The notes under the pieces are model-generated. The model had not been told where the DNA came from, did no database searches, and saw nothing but the letters and a program-made list of their open reading frames with translations. 64,000 nucleotides of DNA from Trichoplax adhaerens. Taxonomy: Eukaryota > Placozoa > Uniplacotomia > Trichoplacea > Trichoplacidae. A program made the position numbers and the translations under genes. The stretch covers positions 981,328 to 1,045,327 of the forward strand of contig NW_002060948.1 in the NCBI RefSeq assembly GCF_000150275.1, written 5' to 3'. Below, piece after piece: positions 61,231-64,000 of this stretch. Every line of letters begins with the position of its first letter. The stretch's first letter is position 1.

Positions 61231-61660
61231 TGGATAAAAATCTAAAACTAAAATGAAGAAAGGGCAAGTATAATGTATGGTTAGTACAGAGGATGTAGTA
61301 TCATTTATTATCGTACTAACAGTTGATTACAGTAAACGTTTAGTTTATAATACTGTATTTATTTTATGAGAAGGGTACAGACGGGTGTTATAATAATGAT
61401 TCGGAAAATCGATTTTCACATACAGGATTACTGCCATTGGATGTGCAAGTACGATTCAATATTACAAACTGTCAGCTAGACAACAGTACTGTAATACAAG
61501 ATTAAGACCCATGTGCATTTGTGCAGTTATCTATTTACATTACCTTGTAAATCTATGCTTGCTATTGTTCAAATTCTATTTCAGTAGATTACTTTTAGGT
61601 CTATTAATGCAAATGATATCAGATTTTCGATCAATTCAATTCATCAAGACTCCGCTTTTA

Positions 61661-61722
61661 ATTTGCGCTAGGGATTGAACCGAGGCCTTACCGGAGGTGT
61701 GCAGTAGCTTTTATTAGCTGGT
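61661..61722 (-). repeat. Possible tRNA-derived SINE fragment
   Basis: The minus strand carries GGTTCAATCCC, a match to the tRNA B box. About 40 bases earlier lies an A-box-like CAGCTAATAAAAG. A proper tRNA fold is not possible because the acceptor strands do not pair, so a tRNA-derived SINE head is more likely than a tRNA gene. Confidence 0.35.
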
Positions 61723-61784
61723 CTTGCAGGCAGGATGTACACGGTAGAGTTTGAGCGTAGCGAATGTTACGTTGCACTTACTGT

Positions 61785-61940
61785 GCAGTGTTGTACAGTG
61801 TACAGTACATGCATGTACTGTACTGTATCAGCCATTTACAGTACTGTACTGTAGTGTACAGTACAGTACAGTATGGCGCACCTACAGTACAGTACAGTAC
61901 AGTACAGTACTGTACAGTACTGTGCAGCATGCATGCGAAG
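61785..61940. repeat. GTACAGTACTGTAC palindromic satellite
   Basis: Nearly uninterrupted CAGTA/TACTG repeats with inverted symmetry, like the tract at 55500. Two overlapping frames here are repeat artefacts. Confidence 0.8.
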
Positions 61941-62177
61941 TACTGTACAGCGCGATTAACTTCGGTGACACTAAGGAAAATAAACTGCGCAGGTTAAATC
62001 AAGCCCAAAGTAGGTAAAATCTGATACGTAGATGTAGCCCAATAACTTAGCCTGTACATATAGATTTTGGACAGGAGTGTTAACAAATTGCCACTTTGAA
62101 TTTTCGACACCATCTTGCCATCGAAGTGAATCGCGTTCAGCAGCGAGAGATTGTCTTATCTTATAATTACTGTAATG

Positions 62178-62230
62178 GGTCTCAATTGGGTCTCATGTGG
62201 GTCTCATGTGGGTCTCATGTAGGTCTCTGA
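62178..62230. repeat. 11-bp minisatellite GGGTCTCATGT
   Basis: Four to five tandem copies of GGGTCTCATGT; the first (AATT ending) and last (AGG start) vary. Confidence 0.85.
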
Positions 62231-62568
62231 CTCATCAAGTCATTACGGACTACTGTATGTACGGACTCGATGAAGGCCAGCCAAGGTCCTCAGCACAGTT
62301 CATACAATACAGTACTGTACTATACTGAACACTCACTGAACAGTACTGAATGTCACAACGACTAGCATACTGCAAAATACGTCAACTGACTGTACCGGGT
62401 GCGATTCATTCGCATACTGTGCGTGTTATTTACTGGACGCAACGGGTCAGTCAGGCCTGGTCAGACGTGAAAATGAACAACTGACTTGTTACTAGTGTGA
62501 CTGTGTAGTACGTGTTGTTGTGGTCATGCGCCAGCTCAATTCCGACGTCGTCTAAGAAACGATCAGTC

Positions 62569-62758
62569 ATGGCGACCGGTGGTGGTTCCCTTGAGGTTTC
62601 TGGTCCGGCGACATGCATTTCCTTAGACCATTGCAGAGATATTATTTCAGTGACATACTGTGTACCATTAAATTGTATTATTGTAGGTGATATAGATGGA
62701 CAAATTCATGTCGTTGATGCACATTCTTATGAACTTTTGAAAAGGACTCCAGTAGCAG
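62569..62758 (+). CDS. First exon of a beta-propeller-like protein (partial)
   Basis: The ATG at 62569 opens 63 codons ending at a donor (GCAG/GTAATG). An in-frame ATG at 62512 would add 19 residues, but the downstream start follows a better context. The sequence GPATCISLDHCRDIISVTYC, then CIIVGDIDGQIHVVDAHSYELLK, has the spacing of one WD40-type blade. No further exon is recognised in the remaining 1.2 kb, so the gene continues past the window. The family is not identified. Confidence 0.6.
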
Positions 62759-64000
62759 GTAATGATTGACTGCTTAGTCTTCACCATATTGAGCTGCTTG
62801 ACTATCCATGATTGGAATGGAGGATTGTGTATAAAAAGAGTATATCTTTTCTAATTGATCTAAACATAATCGCGATATCGAGTAGATGATTCATATAGCA
62901 TATCCAATACGGTACAGTAGTTAGAATAATAATTTGGATAATTTCATGTTGGTCTGCTGCTCTACTGTCGAAATAAACATCCGTAACATTCGTACTTGGA
63001 TAATATACTGTACTGTTGTTAGAATAGAAGACAATACTGTACCATGCAAACAGGGTTCCCCCATTTTCGCATGGAGAAAGAACATTGCCTGTACAGTAGT
63101 ATACAGTAATGTTAGTCAACGAACTACTGTAGTAATTGCCATACTTATTAGTTTTTTGATTAATCAATGTCATTATAAACTTGATGGCCTTTCTTCGTCC
63201 AATCCTCTTGCACATAGGTTGTATACGTAGGTTAATATGATAGAGAAAATGTGCTAGCTACTTTTCTTTTTCGTGAATGATCTTTACAATAAGTCATTCA
63301 CTGATTACACACGACTACTGAATTTATGCTAGACTAGTAAAGGATTTTATGATGCAGACGGTAGGATTGACATAATGAAATCATAGTTAGTATATTCTCC
63401 TGGGACAAGTAGTAATTTCAAGTTTTTACGCTATGATCTATTGAATTTTGAAGGACTCTAAGAAAAGATAGACTATAAGATAGTCAGCGATCTGGAGGTA
63501 TCCTAAGATAATTCAGCTTGACTTCTCCCCATTCAATGTACTGCAGACGTTAATACATTTGATTAGAAGATGTACAGTATCTACATATAGCTACATTATA
63601 TGATGACGCTTACATTACATTCTTCTACTCCTTGCATTGAGAATTTAGTCGTAGATACCCGAGGTCATTGATACATTTTCTAAATTACGCTATTGTACGC
63701 GTATTTGCAAATATCTTGACATTTTGACCCCTTTTCACAGGTAGGCGTACGGTGCCTACGATAAATAGTCATGTTACTGTATTAATTTAATGTTGTGCTT
63801 CATACTCGCTATCCAATTACGAGTATAGAGTGTTAGTGAAAATGATTAGATGATGATTCTTTACCTAGTGCTGTAATTAGATTCTCGCTAACATCATGTC
63901 AATATTAAATTACATCAACAAGATTATATTTCATAGTCTTGAGTTCTATCGTTCAATACCTTGGATCCATATTTGCTTACATAACGCGCTCTAGTTTTGA
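62759..64000. other. Probable first intron of the gene starting at 62569
   Basis: AT-rich, with scattered TACTGTAC palindromes (about 63005-63130). No exon with a convincing acceptor and frame is seen. Confidence 0.4.

Larger units (their letters stand above)
61231..62568. other. Repeat-rich spacer between divergent genes
   Basis: Contains a tRNA-like remnant near 61661-61722, the palindromic satellite at 61785-61940 and a GGGTCTCATGT minisatellite at 62178-62230. No coding exon is recognised. Confidence 0.5.

Noticed and set aside
61655-61740. Functional tRNA gene
   Set aside because: The acceptor and D-arm strands cannot pair; only box motifs are present.
61751-62017. 88- and 77-codon frames
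   Set aside because: They are created by the palindromic repeat and have no exon-like composition.
1-64000. CRISPR array, prophage or operon structure
   Set aside because: The genes are spliced eukaryotic genes, and the tandem repeats lack the spacer pattern of CRISPR arrays.

Overview
This is AT-rich nuclear DNA from an animal. Most genes are cut into short exons (often 40-200 bp) by GT-AG introns of roughly 90-400 bp, and they encode metazoan-type proteins: a ciliary dynein regulatory complex subunit, NAPE-PLD, an astacin protease with a laminin-G-like domain, and a CXorf65 homologue. Intron density, base composition and one gene per several kb suggest an early-branching, ciliated metazoan; a placozoan would fit. 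That placement is inference. All multi-exon models were assembled by eye from reading frames, splice sites and phase continuity.

Layout. 0-13 kb: a tandem cluster of intronless large GTPases, with two intact copies (840 and 859 aa) and two decayed ones. Each intact protein has an N-terminal P-loop GTPase domain, a long coiled-coil middle and a C-terminal patch resembling a U-box. 14.5-19.6 kb (-): DRC7 in 18 exons. 20.9-22.8 kb (+): NAPE-PLD, divergent from DRC7 across a 1.3-kb spacer with an RFX X-box-like site. 25.1-30.6 kb (-): transketolase in 12 exons. 31.8-34.0 kb: a ~224-bp tandem repeat array. 34.8-38.4 kb (-): the astacin/LamG protease, with a possible three-exon micro-gene starting 86 bp away on the other strand. 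38.8-47.0 kb: an AT-rich stretch without a recognised gene. 47.1-50.2 kb (+): CXorf65-like gene. 51.4-55.3 kb (-): mitochondrial seryl-tRNA synthetase. 56.3-58.5 kb (+): an unrecognised 305-aa protein. 58.8-61.2 kb (-): WDR74. 62.6 kb (+): the first exon of a beta-propeller-like gene that runs off the window.

The housekeeping genes (transketolase, SARS2, WDR74) are full length and keep their catalytic or fold residues. The least explained part is the GTPase cluster: intronless genes in an intron-rich genome, birth-and-death decay, a shared upstream motif, and an unfamiliar GTPase/coiled-coil/U-box-like architecture. Palindromic TACTGTACAGTA-type satellites recur in most intergenic spacers from 30 kb onward and in the first 2 kb.
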